Assembly (NCBI GenBank): GCA_024138015.1
Contig: JAMXBB010000003.1
Span: 29,474,087 to 29,538,086, forward strand
From: Lumnitzera littorea
Lineage: Eukaryota > Streptophyta > Magnoliopsida > Myrtales > Combretaceae
DNA: 64,000 bases
Direction of reading: 5' to 3'
In this document: in pieces, positions 36,840 to 46,830 of the stretch
How positions within the stretch are numbered: the first letter of the stretch is position 1
Layout: each line of letters opens with the position of its first letter
Notes under the pieces: generated by a model
What the model saw: only the letters and a program-made list of their open reading frames with translations
Told to the model about the DNA's origin: nothing
The model's database searches: none
Made by a program: the position numbers and the translations under genes

Positions 36840-37800
36840 AACCCTTATGTTGGTCAAGCACCTGCTAGAAATAAAGGAGCAGGGTAAACTATCCAAGGAA
36901 ATGAAAGTGTTGTTAGACGAATATGCTAATATGTTCCTAGAACAATTACTCAAGGGATTGCCCCCACTCCGAAACATAAAACACTGCATTGACTTAATAC
37001 CCGGCACTGCCTTACCGAATAAGCCAGCCTATCGGATGAGTCCCGAATAGGCTTCTAAGCTCCAACATCAAGTCAAAGAGTTGCTAATGAGAGGCTATGT
37101 TGGAGAAAGTTTTAACCCTTGTGTTATGCCGGCACTTCTAGTATAAAAAAAGGATGGAACTTAGCAAATGTGTGTAAACAGCTGTGCTGTGAACAAGATC
37201 ACAATCAAATACAAGTATCTCATCTTAAGGTTAGAAGATATACTGGATGAATTGAGTGGAGCTAAGATCTTCAACAAGATTGATCTAAAATTTGGCTATC
37301 ATCAAATCCACATGAGGCTAGGAGATGAATGGAAAATAGCATTCAAAACTCGATATGGACTTTATGAGTTAATGGTCATGCTATTTGGCTTGTCGAATGC
37401 CCCGAGCACTTTTATGAGACTGATGAACCATATGCTGAGAAATTTAATAAGGAAGTATGCCGTAGTTTACTTTGATAACATTCTAGTATGCAATGCCGAT
37501 ATGCCAAGTCACTATAAACATCTCCAAGCCGTACTAAATGTCCTTTGTGACGAGAGATTATTCAGTAACCTTAAGAAATGTTGCTTTTGCTAAGAGGAAA
37601 TGGTATTCTTGGGTTATGTAATTAGTGGAGGCGGCTTACGAGTAGATGACGAGAAGATCCAAGCAATCATCGAGTGGCTAACCCTTACTATTTGTGCCGA
37701 AATGAGAAGTTTCCAAGATTAACTTCCTTTTATAAAAGATTCATCAAGAATTTTAGTACCTTCACTGTACCCCTTATTGAACTGATAAAGAAGAACATCG
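36840..37800 (+). pseudogene. Element C reverse transcriptase (broken)
   Basis: ORFs 36847-37050 and 37168-37593 cover the RT: LPPLRNIKHCIDLIPG, a stop, KKDGT, IDLKFGYHQIHMR, FGLSNAPSTFMRLMN, then the active site. The YxDD motif reads Y-F-D-N (37468-37479): the second Asp codon GAC is AAC, which removes a metal-binding residue. Stops at 37048-37050 and 37591-37593 and a frame change near 37710 add to the damage. Confidence 0.85.
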
Positions 37801-38260
37801 ACTTCTAATGGGAAGAAAAAGAAGAGAAAAGTTTTGTCGAGGTGAAGGAAATACTAATCTCTACCCCTATACTTATCCTACCTGACTTCGAGAAAATATT
37901 CGAGCTAGAGTGTGATGTGTCAAGCATTAGGATAGGCGCTATCCTAATGCAGGAAGACCAACCAATTGCCTATCATAATGAGAAGCTCAAGGGACCTCAA
38001 CTAAACTACTTTGTATATGAAAAAGAACTCTTAACACTAATCCGAGCACTGCAAGTATGGCAGTGTCATCTACACCTGAGAGAATTTGTCATCTACACTA
38101 ACAATATGTCTCTAAGGTATCTCTGAAGTCAGACGAAATTGTCAAAGTGGCAGGTGAGGTGAGTCGAATTCCTTAAAGGGTTCAACTTTATAATAAAATC
38201 CAAACAAAGAAAGAGAAATGTAGTTGCAGATGCTCTTTCAAAGAAGCATGCATTCCTAAC
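37800..38260 (+). pseudogene. Element C RNase H (broken)
   Basis: LPDFEKIFELECDVSSIRIGA, NEKLKGPQLNYFVYEKEL and FVIYTNNMSLRYL are RNase H blocks (37842-38126). In the last block the conserved Asp of T-D-H is Asn, as in element A. The domain end (VVADALSKKH) is readable at 38220-38250 after a stop. Confidence 0.75.
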
Positions 38261-38399
38261 TAAACTGGAGACTAGACTGCTTAGATTTGCAAGCATTAAA
38301 GAGCAATACTTCAGGGATCCATACTTCAAACCCATATTTGTGCGATGTGTCAATAGAAGGACAGTGGACGAGTACCATGTGGAGGATGGGCACTTATTC

Positions 38400-39240
38400 C
38401 AAAGGGGGAAAATTATGCGTATTGACTTACTCTCTATAAGAATTACTTTTTAGGGAAGCCTACAATAAAGGACTGTTTGGGCATTTTAAGGAGAGAAGGA
38501 CTTATGAACTGTTGAATGGCCGTTTCTTCTAGTTGAGAATAAGACGAAACGTGCACTGAGTTGTAAAAGGTTGTATTGTATCCAAGAGGGCTAAATGTTG
38601 AGTCGACCAAGGGAAAGCAATGCCTTTGCCTGTTCCAACAAAACCATGGACTTAATTGAGCATGGACATTGTTCTCAGACTACCATGAACTACTTGAGGC
38701 AAAGATTCAATAATGGTCATCATGGATAGATTCAGCAAGATGTCATACTTTGTGCCCTGCTCTAAAACTAATGATGCTTCAGCTATTGCTTCTCTTTTCT
38801 TATAAGAAATTATTAGGCTACACGACGTGCGGAGAAGTGTAGTATCAAACAGAGACTCGAAGTTCTTGAGCCATTTTTAGAGAACTCTATGGTGACAAAT
38901 ATGGACTAAATTGCTATTTAGCACTTCCTATCACCCCCAAACGGATGGCTAAATAGAGGTAGTCAATCGCACTTTGGAATCGTTACTTCAAGCTATAATG
39001 GGTAAGAACTTGGCCGATTGGGACGTCTACTTACAAGTGGTTAGATTCGCTTACAACCCAATAGTACATGACACCACCAAGTAAACCTCCTTTGAGATTG
39101 TCTATGGCTTTAATCCCGAGTTACCCTTCAATCACACCCCTGTACCTGAGTCTGAGCGAGAGGACCCTAACACGAGAGCTCGAGCACAGTCCCTTCAGTA
39201 CATCTATAACAAAGTCACTCGACGTATCGATCAAGCCACT
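38400..39240 (+). pseudogene. Element C integrase (broken, truncated)
   Basis: Zinc-binding part (GLFGHF ... C) then DDE core: Asp in SMDIVL; second Asp lost (VSNRDSKF, the family has VSDRDSKF; AAC at 38848-38850); Glu kept in IEVVNR after a TAG. SFEIVYGFNPELPF and YNKVTRRIDQAT follow, and coding ends at 39240 before the C-terminal domain is complete. Confidence 0.8.
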
Positions 39241-40984
39241 ATAAATAATATAATTATCAAAATTGTTATTCTAACATAGTACTTATGCATAACAAATAAC
39301 ATATAACATTAGTTTATGTACAAAAAGTACTATAAGAAAATTGTGTCATGTTACTCTCTTCATGCTATCTAGTGTATTGTAATTTGTACTTCTTCCCTTC
39401 TACCATCTTAAAAACCAAATAATTCCATGGTTGTCATTCCGTTCTAATAATTATTTAAGCATATAGTACTTACGATGGCATGTCTATTTTGTAGCAAATA
39501 TAATACTGGTAGTGTCATTCTAATATTGACATATGGAAAAATAGGAGAGGGTTAAGACAACAAGGGATAGTTAGGGTTGAGAATGTGATCGTGTGATGGG
39601 ATGTCAAATTTAGAATTATTGACTTGTTTAAGGGGTAGGTATGTTGACTAATATCCTCCAAAAGTTAACTCTTATGTCTTCCATGCTTTTGTACATTTTA
39701 GATTTTATATCCATATATCAACCTTTGATAATCCATATGTTTATTCTACAATCCCTAAATTTATGAGACTCAAACTTTAGAGGCAAATCTGAAACCCTAA
39801 AAGCCCTTGGAAGCAAAGTGTACAATGATAGTCCTACGTAGCTTCGTAAGTGATAATAGAGAAAATTTGAAAGTCTTCGTACTAAAACTAAGTCAATATT
39901 ATAGTTATTTTATTATTTTTCAGTCGGATAAGAAGTCCTTTAGTCATCTATCGACTTCAGAATCATTTATAATTAAGCCCATGTTACAATTAATATCAAA
40001 ATCAATTCTCCCAATTATTAGGTATATAATTCAAGGATGACTAAAGAGAAGTATAGTAGCTTTATTACATCCTTAAGCTAAATAGTAATCAAATAAGGTT
40101 TAAGTATGTCACTATGGTGAGGCTCAGACAACAAGCAACTCCACACAAGTTCCTAAATGGGAAGAAGAAAAGGAGTGAATCAAATCCCCCATGAAAAGGG
40201 GAAATGAGTGGGCCTAATTTTAGTGTGATTGAATGAGGATATCGTCCATTTAAGAGAGGAAATTATGGAACCTCTAATCCTTAAAAGTTGAATGGGGAGT
40301 ATTATCTATATATTATAAAGCACAAATATGTTTTGGTATCTTTTTTAATTCCTTCGAATATCCTTAAATAACTTATGATATTTTATGTCATATAAGTTAA
40401 TGAGTTGGGGACATTATAATAGATTATTATATGTACTACCTACTCCATATATTCTATCCCATATTATTAACTTTTTTTTCTAACCAACTTTTAGTTTTTA
40501 TTTTACTGCTAATTCTATGATCCCATGTTTTATCTCCCTCTCCTTAAGTCTCATTTTCCGACCTCATTTGTTACAATCATGCTACTTTTCTTTTCTTTTT
40601 TTTTTGTTTGACCAATAAAATTGCACATTACAACTTAAAGGAGAAAAAAATCTAAATTTAGATCATCCTATAAGCATACTAGTTTCATGCCATCAAACTA
40701 CAACAATCTTGGGATACTAAATTACTACTAAGAAATCAAAAGGCGATAATGAATTCTTATATGGTGTGCAATTATACGTAGTTTTAAGGTTCTCTCTCCA
40801 ATTTATCATGATAATTTCTATCAAAATCTCACCATCTCTCTTGTTCTCTTTGGATATTAGTCCTACTTATGATGTGTTTTGAATTTCATTATACATATAT
40901 GATATAGATGGTAAATTACAGGTTTTTGGAAAATTTTGATGTTGTAGTTGAATGGCTTATTAATATATTAGAAACTAAATGCCT
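39241..40984. other. Intergenic, no recognised gene
   Basis: AT-rich sequence between truncated element C and element D. The ORF at 39807-40040 has no recognisable feature. Poly-T near 40600. Confidence 0.5.
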
Positions 40985-40989
40985 AATAT

Positions 40990-41154
40990 TATAAAATTTT
41001 GAGAAGAAAATTTCTGTGTGTGTATATTCATATCACAGGCCAAAAAGGGCCAATATATATATAACATAGACGCACTAACCAAGCTTCTAAACATAGAAAA
41101 TATCCTAAATATACTCTTTACGTAATTGACAGATATTCCTAAAATATTCTAATA
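40990..41154 (-). repeat. 3' LTR of element D
   Basis: 165 bp. On the - strand it starts TATTAGAATATTTTAGGAAT and ends AAAATTTTATA. Preceded on that strand by the polypurine tract. Confidence 0.93.
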
Positions 41155-41166
41155 CCCCCCCTCAAG
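41155..41166 (-). other. Polypurine tract of element D
   Basis: Reads CTTGAGGGGGGG on the - strand, directly before the 3' LTR: a typical copia plus-strand primer. Confidence 0.9.
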
Positions 41167-41752
41167 TTAGTACGTGAAGATTGCAAACCCCCAACTTGCG
41201 TAGAAGATACCCAAACTGCTGTATCTCCAATGCCTTAGTAAAAATATCAGTGAGTTGCTCAGAGCTACGTACATAAGCAATCTGAACATGTCCATGTTGA
41301 ATCTCATCATGAATAAAATGACAATCAATTTCAATGTGCTTTGTGCACTCATGAAACACGAGATTTGCACTAATGTGTAAAACTGCTTGACTATCACAAT
41401 ACAACAGCATTGGATGAGAGTATACAACACCAAAAGACAACAAAAGACCCTTTAACAATTTCAGTTCACACACAGTGGTAGCCATGGAACGATATTTTGC
41501 TTCAGCAGAGGATCTCGACACTGTATGTTGCTTTTTAGTCTTCCAAGAAATGGGAGAAGTCCCTAACATAACAAAATATCCAGTAAGAGATCATCGAGTT
41601 AAAGGACAACTCCCCCAATCAGAATCACAATGAACATACAACCGAAGATCACTATCAGCTCGTAAAAGTATTCCTTGTCTAAGACTGCCCTTCAAATAAC
41701 GAACCACGCGCAAAGCTGCTTCCCAATGAGCTTCCCTTGGTTGATGCATAAA
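41162..41752 (-). pseudogene. Element D RNase H
   Basis: Copia RNase H: CDSDWGSCPLTR, then TGA (CGA to TGA), SLTGYFVMLG, SWKTKKQHTVSRSSAEAKYRSM, CDSQAVLHIS, HEIDCHFI-type block and the LTDIFTKAL tail. The 135-codon stretch 41162-41569 is open. A TAA at 41750-41752 (CAA to TAA) separates it from RT. Confidence 0.9.
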
Positions 41753-43049
41753 TTATGCCAAAATATGAACACTGTAGGACAACTCAGGTCGAGTAAGAGT
41801 TAAATAAATCAGTCTTCCTACCAATCTCCTATACTTCTCTGAATCTGCCAACAATGCATTTTCTGCTAAGGCTAAATGATGATTTTGTTCAATGGGAAAA
41901 CCAGATGGTTTAGCACCCAATAATCCAGCTTCACTGACAATATCAAAAGCATATTTGTGTTGGCAAAGAAAAATTCCTTCTTGATTCCGAGCCACCTCTA
42001 TGCCTAAAAAATACTTCAATGTTCCCAAATCTTTCGTGCAGAAGCAATGGCATAAATAATCTTTAAACTTCTGAATGGCAACTCCATTATTCCCCGCAAT
42101 AACAAGATTATCGACATACACCAGTATACTCAAATGTATCTTGTCTCGATTTAAAGTAAACAATGAATAATTAGATTGAGATTGAAGAAATCCATACCGC
42201 TTTAATGCAGTTGTCAATTTGGAAAACCAACATCGGGGGGCCTGTTGTAACCCATAAAGTGATTTATGTAATTGACAAACTTTGCCAGGCTGTTGAGTAA
42301 AGAACCCAGGTGGCATCTTCATGTACACCTCTTCTTCTAAATCTCCATGCAAGAATGCATTATGAATATCCATTTGATGGAGTTCCCATCCCTTTGTTGC
42401 TGCCACTGAAAGAAAAGTACGACAGTAACCATTTTTGCAACAGGAGTGAAGGTCTCATTATAGTCAATTCTTTCAATCTGATTATTGCCAAGAATCACCA
42501 ATCGAGCTTTATAACGTTCAACCGAACCATCTGAGTTATATTTGATCTTGTAAACCCATTTACTGCCTATAGCTTGCTTCCCTGTAGCAAATCTTCCACA
42601 GTCCATGTCCCATTAGCCTCAAGTGCCTCAATTTCTTTCATCATGGCTTCTTTCCATCGAATGTCTTTGATGGCCTGAATATAAGAAACAGGCTCCTTTT
42701 TTGCTGTCATAGCTGCTAAGAAAGAACGATGTTGTGGAGAAAATTTGTCACAATTTACATAATGTGCTATAGGATAGAAGGTACCTGTGGACGGAATTAG
42801 ATTGGAGGAACATGCAGAGGGACTTATTTGTTGTGCAGTATATGTCACAAAATCTCGCAGTCGAGTAGAAGCTTCTTTTGTTCTATGACCCCGTCTAAGT
42901 TGTTCTGGAACAGATTCACCCAAGATTTCAATGACACCCCCCCTGTCGTTATTATCACTTTAAGTCACAGTCAAATTCTCAGGTACCTCACTTTTGTCTT
43001 CCTCATTCAATTCACCATTAAAATGATTGGTGATATTGAAAGAAGCATC
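41753..43049 (-). pseudogene. Element D reverse transcriptase (two frameshifts)
   Basis: Three overlapping frames: 42567-42923, 42337-42606 and 41753-42406. They give the [18 protein letters not shown] start, [10 protein letters not shown]...[43 protein letters not shown] and then the active site. YVDD is Y-V-D-N (about 42108-42119, GAT to AAT). Frames change near 42590 and 42400. TRPELSYSVHILA ends at the TAA before RNase H. Confidence 0.9.
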
Positions 43050-43487
43050 TTATACAAGATCTGGTTGCACACCTTCCTTATCAGCATATGGAAATTCAGA
43101 TTCAGAGAACACAACATCCCTAGATACAAAATATTTTCCTGTATCAAGATCATAAACTTTCCACCCTTTTTTCCCGAAAGGATATCCTACAAATAAACAA
43201 CGTTGACTCCTACTAGCAAACTTGTCTTTTTCCCTATTTAAGTTCCAAGCATAACACAGGCACCCAAAAGTTCGAATGTGATTATAACTAGAAGGTTTAC
43301 CAAACAATATCTTATAAGGAGTCTTTCCTCCTAACAACTTAGAAGGAGTCTGATTGATCAAATATGCAGCTGTTAGAATACATTCTCCCCAAAATTTGAT
43401 GGGAAGATTGGCCTGAAATCTTAAAGCTCTAGCCACATTTAAAATATGACGATGTTTCCTCTCAACACGTCCATTCTGTTGAGGTGT
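43050..43487 (-). pseudogene. Element D integrase, C-terminal half
   Basis: Begins at an in-frame TGA (43485-43487), then TPQQNGRVERKHRHI with the catalytic Glu intact, LINQTPSKLLGGKTPYKILFG and the GKKGWKVYDLDTGKYFVSRDV block of the copia integrase tail. Confidence 0.9.
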
Positions 43488-44450
43488 TCATACACATGAG
43501 GTCTGATGTAAAATTCCATTTTTAGAAAAATAGTTATGCAAGCAAGCAAATTCAGTCCCATTATCACTTCTAACTATCTTCACATCTTTTTGAAATTGTC
43601 TTTTAGTCATGTCAAAGAAATTACGCATGACAAGTTCCACTTTTGTTTTTTCAATTAACAAATATATCCATACACCCCTAGAAAAATCATCAACAATGGT
43701 AAAGAAATACAAGGCCTCACAAGAAGCATTAACACGATAAGGTCCCCACAAATCACAATGAATTAATTCAAAAATTTCATTTGCTTTAGTGTCACTAGAA
43801 ACAAAAACTTCTCTTGTTTGTTTAGCTCTCAAATAAATGTCACATGGTTTATTCTTTACTGAACTATTACTAAATTCAACTTGAGGAAGAGATTCCACAA
43901 TTTTTGCACACGGATGCCCCATCCTCCTATACCATAATTCAAAAGAATCTACATAGCTTTTCTTGCATGCTTGAACTGATACTGCTGACTTCAAATAATA
44001 AAGTCCCTTGCACTGTTCACCCGTTCTAATCACCATCCTCGAGGTGCGGTCCTGTATAACATAAATTTTATCAGTAAATTGGACATTACAATTAGAGCTA
44101 TCAAGCAATTGCGACATAGATATCAAATTACAATTCAAATTTGGAACATAGAGAATACTGTCTAGTTTGATATGTTTTCCCAAGCAAACTGATCCCTCCT
44201 TCAATGCCATCACCTGCTCTCCATTAGGTAATCCAATTGAACATGCCACAATTTCTTTCAAATTCGTTAAACATTCTAAAGTACTTGTCATATGTTGTGA
44301 AGCACCGGAATTAATAATCCAATTTAGATTATCCTTACCATTCATCTTCTCACTAGTACCCGGTTTGCACGTGTTCAACAAATTGAGAAAGAATGACCAT
44401 TGTTCTGCTGTCAAGGTCCCAAAAGCTGTATTTTCTTCCGTTGCTGCCAT
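43488..44450 (-). pseudogene. Element D gag end, protease and integrase N-terminal half
   Basis: The open frame runs from 44693, but codons before about 44450 are antisense of the palindrome arm. True sequence starts near MAATEENT (gag end). The protease site is W-I-I-N-S-G-A-S (Asn at 44310-44312) where copia has DSG, so the catalytic Asp is gone. The integrase zinc finger has LWYRRMGH (His to Tyr) and CDIYLRAKQ (Cys to Tyr); DDE residues in CDLWGPY and SDNGTEF are kept. All four lesions are C-to-T or G-to-A. Confidence 0.9.
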
Positions 44451-44801
44451 TGATGAATGGGCTCGAGCAATGCGAACGTCATTGAGGGCTAAGAAGAAAT
44501 TCGGATTTATTGATGGAACGATTAAGCAACCTACTGATGATTCCACTGAATTAGAGGATTGGTGGACCGTGAATTCAATGTTGGTTTCATGGATGCTCAA
44601 CACAATCGAGCCAACACTGCAATCTACCATAACAGTGTTGGCTCGATTGTGTTGAGCATCCATGAAACCAACATTGAATTCACGGTCCACCAATCCTCTA
44701 ATTCAGTGGAATCATCAGTAGGTTGATTAATCGTTCCATCAATAAATCCGAATTTCTTCTTAGCCCTCAACGACGTTCGCATCGCTCGAGCCCATTCATC
44801 A
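44451..44801. repeat. Palindrome: two 169-bp arms, 13-bp spacer
   Basis: 44451-44619 and 44633-44801 are inverted copies. I find 3 mismatches in 169 (two transitions, one transversion). The arm carries the first part of gag: read on the - strand from the right arm or on the + strand from the left arm it gives the same peptide, from DEWARAMRTSL to MLNTIEPTL, with one K/N difference. The spacer is CAATCTACCATAA. The left arm sits where the body of gag should be. Confidence 0.95.
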
Positions 44802-44902
44802 TAATTGTCTCCTTTTAATTGCACCTGAGTAATTATATTACCAGGATTATCACTCGAAGTCAATAGGTAAGGGGAGGCTGGTTTCTTTCCCTCGCTAGTC
44901 AT
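44624..44902 (-). pseudogene. gag: Element D gag N-terminus (truncated)
   Basis: MTSEGKKPASPYLLTSSDNP then QVQLKGDNYDEWARAM: the N-terminal part of a copia gag. After IEPTL it runs into the palindrome spacer and stops. The ATG at 44902 is 17 bases inside the PBS. Confidence 0.85.
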
Positions 44903-44918
44903 AGCGTTTTTTTTTTTT

Positions 44919-44936
44919 AACCAAGTTCTGATATCA
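44919..44936 (-). other. Primer binding site of element D
   Basis: TGATATCAGAACTTGGTT directly after the 5' LTR on the - strand; the first 12 bases match 10 of 12 of the initiator Met-tRNA PBS. Confidence 0.8.
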
Positions 44937-45101
44937 TATAAAATTTTGAGAAGAAAATTTCTGTGTGTGTATATTCATATCACAGGCCAAAGAGGGCTAA
45001 TATATATACAACATAGACGCACTAACCAAGCTTCTAAACATAGAAAATATCCTAAATATATTCTTTACATAATTGACAGATATTCCTAAAATATTCTAAT
45101 A
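44937..45101 (-). repeat. 5' LTR of element D
   Basis: 165 bp, same length and ends as the 3' LTR. A TATATATTA word on the - strand (about 44996-45006) is the likely TATA box. Confidence 0.93.
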
Positions 45102-45106
45102 AATAT

Positions 45107-45962
45107 CTATTTGTGTGATATTTTATCAACTTATTAATCTTTTTAATAAATTGCTCTATAGAAAATCACTTGATTTTCATCTTCTCGATCCTGAAACAAT
45201 AAATTTTCAATTCCTTTTAAAACTTTCAATTTATGAATTGATTGACTCTATGCTAACAAACTATTTATAGTCTTAGTTCTTGAATATTCAATGGCACCAG
45301 TCCTACATTTTGTCTCTATGTTATCGAGGAGAAAGGGGGCTCAGTGGGAAGTGAATTCTATCATGAGAAAAGTAAGGAGATCAACCTCTTTCAAATATAC
45401 AACACGGATTCTGGCAATGCAATGTAGTTGGACTCTTGTGTTGATGTGAACTTGGAGATGAAAGTCTTCTTTTGTTTCTCAACGGTAAAGTAAGACTAAG
45501 CTCATGAGCTTATTATTCTAGGTTAGAACAAGTTGATAGGATCCCTTTTTTGTCGTCCCCATACCCTTCCAATTACTTGATTTCTTTGTTCATTGTAAAA
45601 GTTTAATTCTTTCTTTTATTTAATTTATTGTTAATAAGCATATTAATTCTTCTTCTTCTTTTTTTCTTCATTTGATATGAAGGGAAATTTGAAATTGGAA
45701 CTTTTGAGAATATGACCAATTTAAGGTATGCATAAATCTCTCTCTCTCTTTTTCTCCTTTTCCATTTGAAGGTACACTTTTTATCTAATCATATAATTTA
45801 TCTAAAATACCTAATGTTTTCTAATTTTGCATGCGTCTAGCAGGTGCACAACATATCATGTATTTAATATTATGAAAACTAGGGAAAAAAATGCCTTAAG
45901 TGTTATTTTTGAATAATATGCAATTATTTATAAGTGCCTTTGACATACTTGGTTTTACTATA
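45107..45962. other. Intergenic, no recognised gene
   Basis: AT-rich spacer between elements D and E. A 45290-45450 stretch is more GC-rich and partly open but shows no recognisable protein. Pyrimidine-rich near 45740-45770. Confidence 0.5.
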
Positions 45963-45967
45963 GTTTT

Positions 45968-46455
45968 TGTCATTCCTCAATTCTTGCTAGTAGCTGACTA
46001 AGGTCTGTATGTACTGAGCTTGCAAAATAAGACATGAAGAAGGGATGCTAAGGGGTTGTCCAGTGTGGCCACTCTAATACTTAAGTCAACAATAAGCTTT
46101 TTACGTATCAAATACTGAATGCACAAAGCATAGAATGTAAAGTTTGTAAAGAGGGTTACCATTGGGTAGATGCCTGGTATTTATAGCGAAGTGGAGCCGG
46201 TCATTAAAGATCAGTTAACAGGAGAGATCTTCTCCCATAAGTATGGGAGAGTAGAGTTGTCGTGTCTAACGTGTCTCTAACATTTAGGACATAACTGTTT
46301 TATTCTTATCTTGTAGTTTGCAGCCATTACAGTTCTTCATAAGTTTGGGCTACTAAAGGCCAGGCAAGCTTGAGGCCTACAAAGGTAAGCCTAGCAAGGC
46401 AAGGCTTGGCGGATTTGGTTGGGCCTAAGAGATCCCTGCCCAAATCCAACTCTAG
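45968..46455 (-). repeat. 3' LTR of element E
   Basis: On the - strand it ends CAAGAATTGAGGAATGACA at 45968, as does the 5' LTR. The TATA word TATAAATA (- strand) is at 46178-46185. The start near 46455 is set by where similarity with the 5' LTR stops. Confidence 0.75.
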
Positions 46456-46830
46456 GAAGTTCGATCTGATGCCATAATGTTGACGTGATGAGGTTGTAGA
46501 TTTGAAGTGATGGATGATTCGAGGTGAGAAGGCTTGAAGTGGTGAGTCATCCTAGGCAGCGGTCTGTTGGTTTGAAAGTGTTTGAGGCTAATCGAGCAAG
46601 GGTACGAAGGTGCTCCAATGCTACAGACTGGTCTGCTTGAACAGGGCTTAATAGGGATCAAGCGGACATAAGTGCGTCATGTCTTCGTAATGTTGATCAG
46701 GTGCAGATCAGATGAGCCTTGAAGAAGCTTCCTATTAAAGGGACTTTCAAAATGTAACTTTTGCCTGCTTGTATTCTGTGCATTAAATGCGACGTGACTG
46801 GTGTCGCATTGCAGCAGACTAGCATGCAGT
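46456..46830 (+). promoter_or_regulatory. Upstream promoter region of the aORF, left part
   Basis: Lies between the element E 3' LTR and the inserted solo LTR. With the insertion removed it joins 49210-49482, placing it upstream of the aORF TATA box. No individual site is identified. Confidence 0.4.

Larger units (their letters stand above)
33453..39240 (+). mobile_element. Ty3/gypsy element C (5' LTR to integrase, 3' truncated)
   Basis: 5' LTR, perfect PBS, gag, protease, RT, RNase H and integrase in Ty3/gypsy order on the + strand. The sequence leaves integrase coding abruptly at about 39240, and no second LTR follows before the next element at 40990. The 3' end is therefore deleted. Proteins resemble element A (same RENLFH...PYKLH protease context), so the two belong to related families, but the LTRs do not match. 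Confidence 0.85.
40990..45101 (-). mobile_element. Ty1/copia element D, young, non-autonomous
   Basis: Two 165-bp LTRs (40990-41154, 44937-45101) flanked by AATAT on both sides (40985-40989, 45102-45106). The - strand order is PBS, gag fragment, protease, integrase, RT, RNase H, PPT. Integrase before RT defines Ty1/copia. I count 5 differences between the LTRs, all transitions (160/165 identical). The termini are TA...TA instead of TG...CA in both LTRs. Most of gag is missing and replaced by an inverted copy of its own start. In-frame stops (41752, about 41618, 43487) and two RT frameshifts finish the coding capacity. Confidence 0.93.

Noticed and set aside
42310..43196. + strand ORFs over element D
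   Set aside because: Shadows of the - strand RT and integrase frames, which show conserved motifs.
44167..44655. 162-codon + strand ORF as a gene
   Set aside because: It is antisense of element D protease and integrase plus the left palindrome arm; only the arm part is real gag sequence.
45290..45460. Short coding exon
   Set aside because: Open for about 53 codons only, two frames look equally plausible, no recognisable motif or splice sites.
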